Source: Colius striatus
Taxonomy: Eukaryota; Chordata; Aves; Coliiformes; Coliidae
Length of the DNA stretch: 64,000 nucleotides
Assembly: GCF_028858725.1 (NCBI RefSeq)
Contig: NC_084789.1
Coordinates: 41,385,594 to 41,449,593 of the forward strand
Direction of reading: 5' to 3'
Shown: one piece after another, positions 16,712 to 26,600 of the stretch
Layout: the number at the start of each line of letters is the position of its first letter
How positions within the stretch are numbered: position 1 is the stretch's first letter
Notes under the pieces: model-generated
The model's database searches: none
Told to the model about the DNA's origin: nothing
The model's input: only the letters and a program-made list of their open reading frames with translations
Made by a program: the position numbers and the translations under genes

Positions 16712-17140
16712 AGAGAATCACTGAAGCATTTCAGTTGGAAAAGACCTTCAAGATCATTGGGTCCAACTGCTGCCCTCACCCTGCCAAGCCCAGCACCAAT
16801 CCACAGCCCTCAGCACCTCAGTTCGATGGCTTTGGGATCCCTCCAGGGCTGGGCACTCCTCCAGCTCCCTGGGCAGCCTGGCACAGGGCTGACACCCCTC
16901 TCAGGGAAACAGTTCTGCCTCAGCTCCAGCCTCAAGCCCCCCTGGGGCAACTTGAGGCTGTTTCCTCTTGTCCTGTCATTACTGGGGAGCAGAGTCTGAC
17001 CCCCAGCTCCCTGCAGCCTCCTGTCAGGGAGTGTCAGAGAGTGCTCCTGTCTCCCCTCAGCCTCCTTCTCCAGGCTCAACACCCCCATTCCCTCAGCCCC
17101 TCCCCACCATACTTGTTCTCCAGACCCTTCAACTATCTGC
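16712..17140 (-). mobile_element. CR1 LINE fragment
   Basis: Reverse-strand CR1 starting AGAATCACTGAAGC and TTGGAAAAGACCTTCAAGAT. The CCAGCTCCCTGGGCAGCCTG block follows, then CTCCCCTCAGCCTCCTTCTC. It keeps more of the body of the element than most copies in the window. Confidence 0.9.
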
Positions 17141-17774
17141 CTCATTTTGCCCCCAAACAAGTGTAGGTGTGGTGCAACCTCTCCTCTTCCCCATCTCCTG
17201 TACACTCTCTCCTTAACCCAGAGATGTTTCACATTGGCATCTCAGCCAAGAGCATGAAGATGCTCACAACCAGATCTTCTCACAGCTCTTTGTCACACCT
17301 ACAGCAAACCAGCTTACCAAAACTATGTGCTGAACTTCTGAGACCTTGGTACAAATGGACAGGAGCTACTCAGCAGAAATAGGTTGTGTCTGACATCCAT
17401 CCAGCCCTAACTCCACTAACAATCAAGGGGAAAATATCTCACTGGTTCTGAAGGCAGAAGCCTCCCAAAGTGGCCAGTCAGCCCTGTCAACTGCAGGCCA
17501 AGGCTGCAGAGCCACGCAGGAAAAGGGGGTGGACATGGCAAATTCCACCCTGGAAAAGCAACTGATGTGATTTGAGCAGAGTCTTCCAACCACCAAGAAA
17601 CTTCAACAGCAGAAGATGGTGAAATCCTCCAGTACTGGTTTCACCTGCAGGCAAACAACCTCCCCAACCTTTCCATCTATGGATAAGCAGCCCCACTGAG
17701 GCAGCACCATTGCGAACGCTTCTGCATTTATGCACAGAGAAGACAAGAGAGGTGTTGTTGTGATCAGGAACACA

Positions 17775-17783
17775 TATATGCAT
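17775..17783 (+). promoter_or_regulatory. GH: Pit-1 (POU1F1) type site, GH promoter
   Basis: TATATGCAT fits the Pit-1 consensus WWTATNCAT and lies 19 bases upstream of the TATA box. Proximal Pit-1 sites drive pituitary GH expression in vertebrates. The motif is seen directly; its use here is inferred. Confidence 0.6.
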
Positions 17784-17801
17784 TTTAAACAGACCCCCTG
17801 C

Positions 17802-17809
17802 TATATAAA
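17802..17809 (+). promoter_or_regulatory. GH: TATA box, GH promoter
   Basis: TATATAAA lies 80 bp before the GH start codon. This predicts a transcription start near 17832 and a 5' UTR of about 57 bases, similar to other GH genes. Confidence 0.8.
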
Positions 17810-17888
17810 GTGGTGGCTCACCAGTCACCTGGATGAAAAGAAGAAACACTCAGTGTCAAGCCACACCTGAGCAGCTCAGCGGGCAGAA

Positions 17889-20800
17889 ATGGCTCCAGGT
17901 ACTTCTCTTTATCTCAGTTTCGAAGGCTGGCTGGTGCTGAGGGTGGGGGGAGATGATGCTGAGGTGGGCTACACACACTCAGTGACAGCCCTAAGATGGG
18001 GCAGCTTACAAATCAATGAAGGGAAATACCTTTCCCTACAGTGTGGCTTTAATCCATTGATTAACTTAGCTCAACTTTAGCCTTAGCTGAGCAAGGAGAG
18101 GGTGCAGAACATGAGCCACAGTTATAACAGTTATTAGTAACATAAATGTTGGCAAGGATGCTAAAACTCATCTTCCAAGTCTAAGACAGGGATGATGTCT
18201 AACACATCCTGGACCTACAGACCCCAGGGCATTCCTCCACTGGAGGGGATTTGCCTTGGAGGGCTTCAAGACCCTCCTGGACACGTTCCAGTGGGAGCTG
18301 ATCTGGGTGGGAGCTGCTTCTGTAGGGGGGTTGGACTGGATGGGCTCTAAATGTCCCTTCCAACCCTTACATGATGTGATATGATATGATATGACCAGAT
18401 CCTACAGGTATTGTCTCAGAGAGCAAAAGTAGCTGGTCACAGTCCATGTAATGTCATCAGCTCTTGGCCTAGTGAAGGCAGACAGCTGATTTCATTTGAT
18501 TTTGGGGAGGCTTAAGCTCACCCACAGAGTCCATCAGACATAAGGAAGGTGCTCAGCCAGCACAGACAGAAGAGGCTGGGAACTCATTCCCAGCTGCCTC
18601 CCTCCTCCTCAGCAGTCACTAAAGGACTGCTGACACCTTTCCTCTCCCCTTTGCTGCAGGGTCATGGTTCTCTCCTCTCTTCATTGCTGTGATCACTCTG
18701 GGCCTGCAGTGGCCACAGGAAGCTGCCACCTTCCCAGCCATGCCCCTTGCCAACCTGTTTGCCAACGCTGTGCTGAGAGCTCAGCACCTTCACCTCCTGG
18801 CTGCCGAGACATACAAAGAGTTTGTAAGTGTCATGGCCTCTTGGCATCTCCTCCACATAAGCTTGATGGTTTCAAGGCCACATGACTTCCTAGAAACACA
18901 GATCTTTCAACTCTTGGTGTCATCTCTGTCAGCTCTCAACGAGGAGAAAAGGTCTTAACAGGGCAAGACAGGTTATGTCCCATCTGGGCCCCGTCTCCTC
19001 CTCTCTCAGCTCTCTGTCCCCACCTCTGATCCTGCACAGTGCCCTCCTTAGGGCCTCACTCTCAATCCTACTGCACAGAACCTCAAAGAGAAGCAGTGGG
19101 AGATAGCACAGATACTTTGCAAGGCTTTCCTCTATCAGTCACTCACAGCCCTGGCTGACTCCAAGTGCTTAAAAACCACCTCTGTCATTGCCAGGAGCTG
19201 ACAAGAGCTGTCCTCAGGGGCCATCTGCTTCCTTGGGGTCACCTACTCCTCAGGAAAACCTGGTCTGAGGGTGTTTTCCATTCACTTTAGCACCTTGGCT
19301 TAACAAGAGACAGACTTTTAGGTCCAGTAGCTACTGTGCCAACATACAAACTCCTGTGTCCACATACAAACACCCACCACCCTCTACAGATACACTTCTT
19401 GTCTCCCACTTATTTCTCCCAAAGCAGAACCATTCGAGATAGCTTGGGAAAAGCATTTCTGGCCTTCCCCCAGCCCCCAGGCAACAGATATGTGTTTGGG
19501 ATGTCTCCACAGGAACGTACCTATATCCCAGAGGACCAAAGACACGCCAACAAAAATTCCCAGGCGGCATTCTGTTACTCAGAAACCATCCCTGCTCCCA
19601 CGGGGAAGGACGATGCCCAGCAGAAATCGGTGAGTTCTCTCTACTGGGGCCAAGCACAGACTTATTTGAAGAGCCCAGCTGTGCTTCATCCCAGCAACAG
19701 AGTGTTTCCATCTGTGAGAACTTTAGGGCTTCATTCCTCCTCTCCCTGTTTTACTATTTAAACCCTGCATGAAGACAGCATAACTTTTGGGTTATAACTC
19801 ATGTGAAATCCCATTCCCACCCCAAGGGTGAGAAAAAGCCTCTAGTCTGCACAGGATGGAGGGCTGGGTGGTGCTCCTCAGCTTGCAAGCTTGCCTGTAG
19901 CTGCTGAAACTGCAGCAGCAGTGGCACATCTTTCAACAGCTTTGACCCTTTCTTACTTTCAGGACATGGAGCTGCTTCGCTTTTCCCTGGTTCTCATCCA
20001 GTCCTGGCTGACCCCAGTGCAGCACCTAAGCAAGGTGTTCACAAACAACCTGGTTTTTGGCACCACAGACAGAGTGTATGAAAAACTAAAGGACCTGGAA
20101 GAGGGAATCCAAGCTCTGATGAGGGTAAGTTGCAGTATGTAGAGTGAGTACAGAGTAACAGGTCTCCCAAGCATAGGGCACTCATCTCTCAGGGTCTTCC
20201 AGAGGATCCAAAGACCATGAGAAATCTCCCCATCATCCCCTCTGAAGACCAATAGCATCCTTTGGACTTTGCTTACACTAAGATAATGAGATCATGACCC
20301 TCTGCTTCACATGTTTCATCATGGGAGAGCATGAGAAAACACATTAAAAGTGCTAATAGCCATTGCCATAACCACTCAGCAGCACAGACCAGGAAGGTTA
20401 TAACAGCACAGACCCAAACTCATGCCAAACCCAGCACCAAAGAACACTCAGTTGCTTCCATCTGCTGTAGCATTATGTTTGCTACATCTCCATGCAAAAT
20501 GCCTCAGATTTTGGGAGCTTTGCAAGCTGGCTTTAAGAACCCATCATCAATCATTTACAATCATTTACATCTTCTAGCATCTAAATAACTCTGAAAGTCA
20601 GGCCCTGAGAGTTAACAGAGATCTTCTGTCCTGACACTCCTGGAGTAAGTAGGTGTATGTAGCAGTACTATTTGCTCTCCATTTGGTATGTGTTTAAAGC
20701 AGTACACAGGGGCTGGGCAAATAATCACATTTGATCCATTTATGACCCTGTTTACTTAACCAAAACTGTCCAGTTTATTGTGCCAGCTGCTGAGCAAAGC

Positions 20801-21383
20801 AGGGCAGGAGGAGTGGCAGACTGCACATCTCTCAGCTCCAGTTGCACGTGGCCTGTGTTAGAGCTTTGCTCACTGGGAAAGGGAGAATTATCTGCCCAGG
20901 TGCCCCTTTTCTTGGCTAGACCCTGCAATTTTCCCCTTAAGACCCCAAAACACAAAGTTCTCCCTCTTTGCAGCCCTGTGTCCAGCTCTTCTGCTGGCAG
21001 TGCTTTGTGTACCTTTATTATACCATTATAAGCACATAAACTCAAAAGTACATTGGAAACATGACTGAGGGGGAACTCAACCTCCTCTAAAGCTAAATGA
21101 GAGCCTTGGCAACGGGTTTTGGGGAGGATGCTCGTCCCTAGGTCGCTGCCAGCTCTCCCAGCACCTCTCCATCCCCTCACAGGAGCTGGAGGACCGGAGC
21201 CCGCGGGGTCCCCAGATCCTCAAGCCTACCTACGACAAATTCGACATCCATCTGCGCAATGAGGACGCCTTGCTAAAGAACTACGGCTTGCTCTCCTGCT
21301 TCAAGAAGGACCTGCACAAGGTGGAGACTTACCTGAAGGTGATGAAGTGCCGGCGCTACGGGGAGGGCAACTGCACTGTTTGA
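17889..21383 (+). CDS. GH: Growth hormone (somatotropin)
   Basis: Five exons: 17889-17898, 18660-18823, 19513-19629, 19963-20124 and 21183-21383, giving 217 residues. The exon layout, with a first exon of only three codons and one base, is the standard GH layout. The protein starts MAPGSWFSPL with a signal peptide of about 26 residues; the mature part begins TFPAMPL and has 191 residues. The four conserved Cys are present ([26 protein letters not shown]). The four-helix cytokine binds the GH receptor, is secreted by pituitary somatotrophs and drives growth and IGF-1 output. It is very close to chicken GH as I recall it. The signal peptide has QW-PQEAAT where chicken has PQEAAA, one residue longer. 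I see only one GH copy in the window. Confidence 0.98.
18236..18395 (+). mobile_element. CR1 LINE fragment in GH intron 1
   Basis: Forward CR1 3' end: CCTCCTGGACACGTTCC, GTTGGACTGGATGGGCTC, CCTTCCAACCCTTACATGAT, followed by repeated ATGAT units typical of the CR1 terminus. Confidence 0.9.
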
Positions 21384-21452
21384 TGTCGGGGATGACCCGG
21401 CCCGGCCCCTCGGCAGCCACGGCCGCCCCGCTGCTTGTCAAGAAACTCGGAG

Positions 21453-21458
21453 AATAAA
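21453..21458 (+). terminator. GH: Polyadenylation signal, GH
   Basis: AATAAA 70 bases after the GH stop codon. The short 3' UTR is usual for GH. Confidence 0.9.
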
Positions 21459-21743
21459 CCCGCTAAAATGAACGTGTGTCTGGCTCGTGGGGCTGGGAGG
21501 GATGAGGCAGCGCTGGGACAGGCCTGAACCATGGAATCAGGCTGGCGGGAAGCTCTTTAAGCTCGTTGAGTGCAGCCCCGGCCCTCACACGGCCACCGCG
21601 AACTCGCGGCCCTCGGCTCTGTCTTTTCAACCTCTCCAGGGATGGGGACAGCGTCTCGCTGCGTAGGCCCTTCCAGCCCTCAGAGGCACGGATTGGAGGC
21701 TGCGGAGTGCGTTTTGGGGGCCTTTCCCCTCATACCCACGGGC

Positions 21744-23568
21744 GGGCTGAGGCGAGGCTGAGGCGGGACTGAGGCGAGGCTGAGGCCTTGCTGAGGCGGG
21801 ACTGAGGCGAGGCTGAGGCGGGACTGAGGCGAGGCTGAGGCGGGACTGAGGCGGGGCTGAGGCGTTGCTGAGGCGAGGCTGAGGCGGGGCTGAGGCGGGA
21901 CTGAGGCGAGGCTGAGGCGAGGCTGAGGCGGGACTGAGGCGAGGCTGAGGCGAGGCTGAGGCGAGGCTGAGGCGGGGCTGAGGCGGGACTGAGGCGAGGC
22001 TGAGGCGGGACTGAGGCGGGACTGAGGCGGGGCTGAGGCCTTGCTGAGGCGGGACTGAGGCGAGGCTGAGGCGGGACTGAGGCGAGGCTGAGGCGAGGCT
22101 GAGGCCTTGCTGAGGCGGGACTGAGGCGAGGCTGAGGCCTTGCTGAGGCGAGGCTGAGGCGGGGCTGAGGCGGCACTGAGGCCTTGCTGAGGCGAGGCTG
22201 AGGCGGCGCTGAGGCGTTGCTGAGGCTGAGGCGGGACTGAGGCGAGGCTGAGGCCTTGCTGAGGCGAGGCTGAGGCGGCGCTGAGGCGTTGCTGAGGCTG
22301 AGGCGGGACTGAGGCGAGGCTGAGGCCTTGCTGAGGCGAGGCTGAGGCGGGACTGAGGCGGGACTGAGGCGAGGCTGAGGCGAGGCTGAGGCGGGGCTGA
22401 GGCGAGGCTGAGGCGGGACTGAGGCGAGGCTGAGGCGGGGCTGAGGCGAGGCTGAGGCGAGGCTGAGGCGAGGCTGAGGCGGGGCTGAGGCGAGGCTGAG
22501 GCGGGGCTGAGGCGAGGCTGAGGCGGGACTGAGGCGAGGCTGAGGCCTTGCTGAGGCGGGACTGAGGCGAGGCTGAGGCGGCACTGAGGCCTTGGTGAGG
22601 CGAGGCTGAGGCGGCGCTGAGGCGTTGCTGAGGCTGAGGCGGGACTGAGGCGAGGCTGAGGCCTTGCTGAGGCGGGGCTGAGGCGTTGCTGAGGCGGCAC
22701 TGAGGCCTTGGTGAGGCGAGGCTGAGGCGGCGCTGAGGCGTTGCTGAGGCTGAGGCGGGACTGAGGCGAGGCTGAGGCCTTGCTGAGGCGAGGCTGAGGC
22801 GAGGCTGAGGCCTTGCTGAGGCGGGACTGAGGCGAGGCTGAGGCCTTGCTGAGGCGAGGCTGAGGCGGCGCTGAGGCGTTGCTGAGGCTGAGGCGGGACT
22901 GAGGCGAGGCTGAGGCCTTGCTGAGGCGAGGCTGAGGCGGGACTGAGGCGGGACTGAGGCGAGGCTGAGGCGAGGCTGAGGCGGGGCTGAGGCGAGGCTG
23001 AGGCGGGACTGAGGCGAGGCTGAGGCGAGGCTGAGGCGAGGCTGAGGCGGGGCTGAGGCGGGGCTGAGGCGGGGCTGAGGCGAGGCTGAGGCGGGACTGA
23101 GGCGAGGCTGAGGCCTTGCTGAGGCGGGGCTGAGGCGTTGCTGAGGCGGCACTGAGGCCTTGGTGAGGCGAGGCTGAGGCGGCGCTGAGGCGTTGCTGAG
23201 GCTGAGGCGGGACTGAGGCGAGGCTGAGGCGGGACTGAGGCAGGACTGAGGCGAGGCTGAGGCGGGGCTGAGGCCTTGCTGAGGCGGGACTGAGGCGAGG
23301 CTGAGGCGTTGCTGAGGCGGGACTGAGGAGAGGCTGAGGCGGGGCTGAGGCGTTGCTGAGGCGGGACTGAGGCGTGACTGAGGCGTTGCTGAGGCGGGAC
23401 TGAGGCGAGGCTGAGGCGGGACTGAGGCTGAGGCGCGGCTGAGGCGAGGCTGAGGCGGGACTGAGGCTGAGGCGCGGCTGAGGCGAGGCTGAGGCGGGAC
23501 TGAGGCTGAGGCGAGGCTGAGGCGGGACTGAGGCTGAGGCGCGGCTGAGGCGGCGCTGAGGCGAGGCT
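21744..23568. repeat. Large minisatellite of 11-bp units upstream of RDM1
   Basis: About 166 tandem copies of the family CTGAGGCGAGG, with variants CTGAGGCGGGA, CTGAGGCGGGG, CTGAGGCCTTG, CTGAGGCGTTG and CTGAGGCGGCA. Some units are interrupted by an extra CTGAGG. Longer blocks of variants recur, so the array shows higher-order structure. Most units contain a CpG. Because 11 is not a multiple of 3 and the units lack stops on the minus strand, the array is open in all three minus frames as an 11-residue SPASASPQPRL-like repeat. I do not take that as coding. It fills nearly all of the GH-RDM1 gap. Confidence 0.97.
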
Positions 23569-23664
23569 GGGCGGGAAGACGGTGGGCGGGAAGCGGTGGG
23601 CGGGAAGACGCTGGGCGGGAAGCGGTGGGCGGGAAGCGGTGGGCGGGAAGCGGTGGGCGGGAAG
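23569..23664 (+). promoter_or_regulatory. RDM1: Seven tandem GGGCGGGAAG units, RDM1 promoter
   Basis: GGGCGGGAAG occurs at 23569, 23584, 23598, 23613, 23627, 23641 and 23655, spaced 14 or 15 bp apart. The last copy ends 20 bases before the RDM1 start codon. Each copy contains both a GC box core (GGGCGG) and an E2F-like core (GCGGGAA). No TATA box is present. Promoter function is inferred from position and motif content. Confidence 0.65.
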
Positions 23665-23684
23665 CCGGCCCCCTCAGCTGAGGC

Positions 23685-26600
23685 ATGGCGGACGTGGTGG
23701 AGTTTCGGGTGCCTGTGGCCGGCGCTCAGACGCTGCTGGTCTGGGGGCTGGAGCCGGAGCCGGGCCTGGAGGTGAGGAGAAGCCTCGGACCGGGGCTGGA
23801 GAGGGTCCCCGAGCTCCCCTTCCTGGGGCTGAGGCACAGGGCCCTCCCTGCCACCCCGAGTCTCAGTCCCTCTGGAACCAAGGCCTGCGTTCCCTTTCAT
23901 CTTTACTGATGGCTTCACCTTTGCGCTGATAACACAGTTTTTACCCCCCCCCCCCTTTTCCTTTCGGGGGGGTTTTAGTCGTTTTTCAGCTTTGAGGTTG
24001 CAAAGCCAAACGACCAAGGAGGGAACAGGAACCCCGTTAGTTGTGAAGCACTGTGCTGGTGTTTCACACAAAGCCTGGGCAAAGCAGGGTGGCAGAGAGC
24101 AGGAGGACGGCTGCCGAGGCAGGTCTGTCAGCCCTCTCCTGGGGTAGAGGCTGAATGGTAACAGAGACGAGACAGCGGCAGGGTCAGAGGTCCTGCCAGG
24201 CTCAGCTTGTGGACTTGTGCTCGTCTTCAGCCTCACATAAGGCATAAGCTGGAACACAAAAAGTTCCAGTTAAACATGAGGAAAAGCTTCTTTACTGTGA
24301 GGGGAGGGAGCCCTGGCCCAGGCTGCCCAGGGAGGGTGTGGAGGCTCCTTCTCTGGAGGTTTCCAAACTCCCCTGGACACATTCCTGTGCCCCTTGAGCC
24401 AGGGGAACCTGCTTGAGCAGGGGCTGGATGATCTCTAAAGCTCCCTTCCAACCCCCACCATTCTGTGATCCTATAGCTGTTAAACACTACTAAAGACTTT
24501 GCTGAGTTTGTAGGTATTTAGGCTGCTGCTCAGCCCCTGGAGCACCCACCAGACATTTCTAAAGAGCCTTGTTGATTTGTTCCTCTTGTTTTTCCCCTCA
24601 GCACTCCCTGTTTGTAGCGTTCTCCAGGTTTGGGCCGCTCTACTCCGTGCGAGCACACAGCAATGCTGCCGTGGCAGGGCCTGGCTGTTACGCCATCATC
24701 AAGTTCTACTCAGCTGGAGATGCCAGCAGAGCCCAGCGCACGTGCAACGGACAAAGGCTGTTTCAGAAGTTTCCAGTGAAGGTAAGCACAGCAGCCCCAG
24801 GTGTGAGACCTGCAGGGCTCAGCACCGTGACCCTTGGCATGGCGTAGAATCACACAGAATACTTGTTGATCTCAGTCCTGGGCTAAGTTTGCTGAGCACT
24901 ACCACCATGGCAACATCCCCCACCACAGGCTCTCAGCATTTAAGCAGCATCTCTCCTCTGGAATAATGTGTAGGGCTGGTTGCTGGGTAAAAAAAAAGTG
25001 TTTAACACAAGTCAGAAGCGTGCAGGCAGTCAGGGAATACGCTGCCTTCAGGTGACTCTCCCAGAGCCATCAATGGAGTGTCTGCAGTGGGAACCTTGCA
25101 AGCAAAGCCTGGCTAACCAGGGTTCTTCTCTCCTGGACAGGTTTGTGTTTGCACCAAGCAGAAAGGATTTGAGCAACAAGTCCTTGCTCTCAACAGCACC
25201 AAGTGCCAGGAGCTGGCCAACCACTACCTTGGCTTTAACGGCTGGTCCAGTCACATCATCAGCGTAAGAGAGCCTTTGATACATTCATCCATCATCCTTC
25301 CCCTCATCCTCTTCCTGATTAGAGTGGTTGGTGGAGGAAGGAGAATTGTCCTCCAATCAGCTGCCCTTCCTATTTAATCCAAATGAATTGCCTCTGGTCT
25401 TCCCAACAGCTGCAGAACGTGTCTGGCTTTGAGGATGAGAACGAGGAGGTGGGGAAGGCGCCCCAGCAGCGATGTGTGACATACCTGTGTGCCGTGGAGC
25501 TGGTGCTGCCCCAGCACAGGCTACGCTCCCTGGGGGCTGCCCTGGGCCAGGCACACCTCCAGAAGCCTGAGGGTAAGTTTTTGGGTGCAGCTGGCACAGG
25601 CACTGGTCAGTCTTATGTCTGCACAGTGTGGGGGTCTGATATTGTGTGAGTGTAGCTGGAGGCAGGGATCTGTGCAGGGCCTTGGGAGCTGCTGTGCTGC
25701 TCAGGATCCTGAACACGCTGCTTCCTGTCCCCGCTTCACACCAGTGTCACTTTCCTACCCTCTGCTCTCTCCCTCTTGCCTGCAGCATTATTCATTCTCC
25801 ATGTGACTGTGTCTGTGGCACAGCTCTGGTGCCAGCAGGGCTCTCCACTGCCCCAGGCAGGGTCCTGACCCAGGCCCCAGGACTCCGTGGGTTAGCACAC
25901 AAAGCCCCTGTGAGGATGCAGTGACTCCTGAAACATGATCAGCTTTCTTACCAGCTCCATAAAGCTGTGTGTGTGTGTGTTTGTGTTTGCAGCTGATGTG
26001 CTTCACGTGCAGAGTGTCATCTTAATGTCAATAACATGCTACTTGTTGTGTTCAGATCCTCTGGAGATGATCACCACCTCAAGAAAAGCTCAGAAACTGG
26101 CAGCTGGGAAAGCTCTGTCCAGTGCCTTTCAGAAAATACTCCTCATAGTCTTAGGTAAGGCCCATTTGTGTATTAAACACTGGGGGGTGGGCTAATGATA
26201 TTACAACTTTTGTGATAATTGATGTGAATTCTTCTTCTCTGAACCTTTCTTGGGATTCATTGAAACTGGGGGGGTCCTGGGCAAAATGAAACTCCTGTTG
26301 TGGTGTGTAATCCTTTCACACAGTGTGAGTGAAAGGGAAATCCATCAGGACATCAGGTTTCTTTATGATAGGTCATGAAACTCCAAATTCTGGAGTGTAA
26401 ATGCTGGCAGGGAGAGCTTATTAACACTGTGCATACCAGACAGGGATGTGAGGAAGTTCTGCTTCCAGGGTAACAGCAACTGGACAGTAGCCCTTTACCT
26501 GTTCCTGTCCTGCTTGCAGCCAGCCAGGTGCCCCCAAAGGCCTGTGCCCCACTGGTGTTGCTGCTTTGGGGCTGCTGTCTCCTTTGAGTTTTTATCACAG

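Larger units (their letters stand above)
14572..17774. other. CD79B-GH intergenic sequence
   Basis: This stretch holds two CR1 fragments, listed separately, and otherwise no exon or RNA gene that I can support. Its AT content is higher than around the neighbouring genes. Confidence 0.6.

Noticed and set aside
14572-17774. Search for a second GH copy, as songbirds have two
   Set aside because: No second GH-like exon is visible here or elsewhere in the window, and the songbird duplicate is at another locus, so nothing follows from its absence.
21627-24257. Very long minus-strand open frame (876 codons) and two overlapping ones of Ser/Pro/Gln-rich 11-residue repeats
   Set aside because: They come from reading an 11-bp minisatellite in all three frames. 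Three parallel open frames over one repeat, and no splice or start context, mark it as an artefact.
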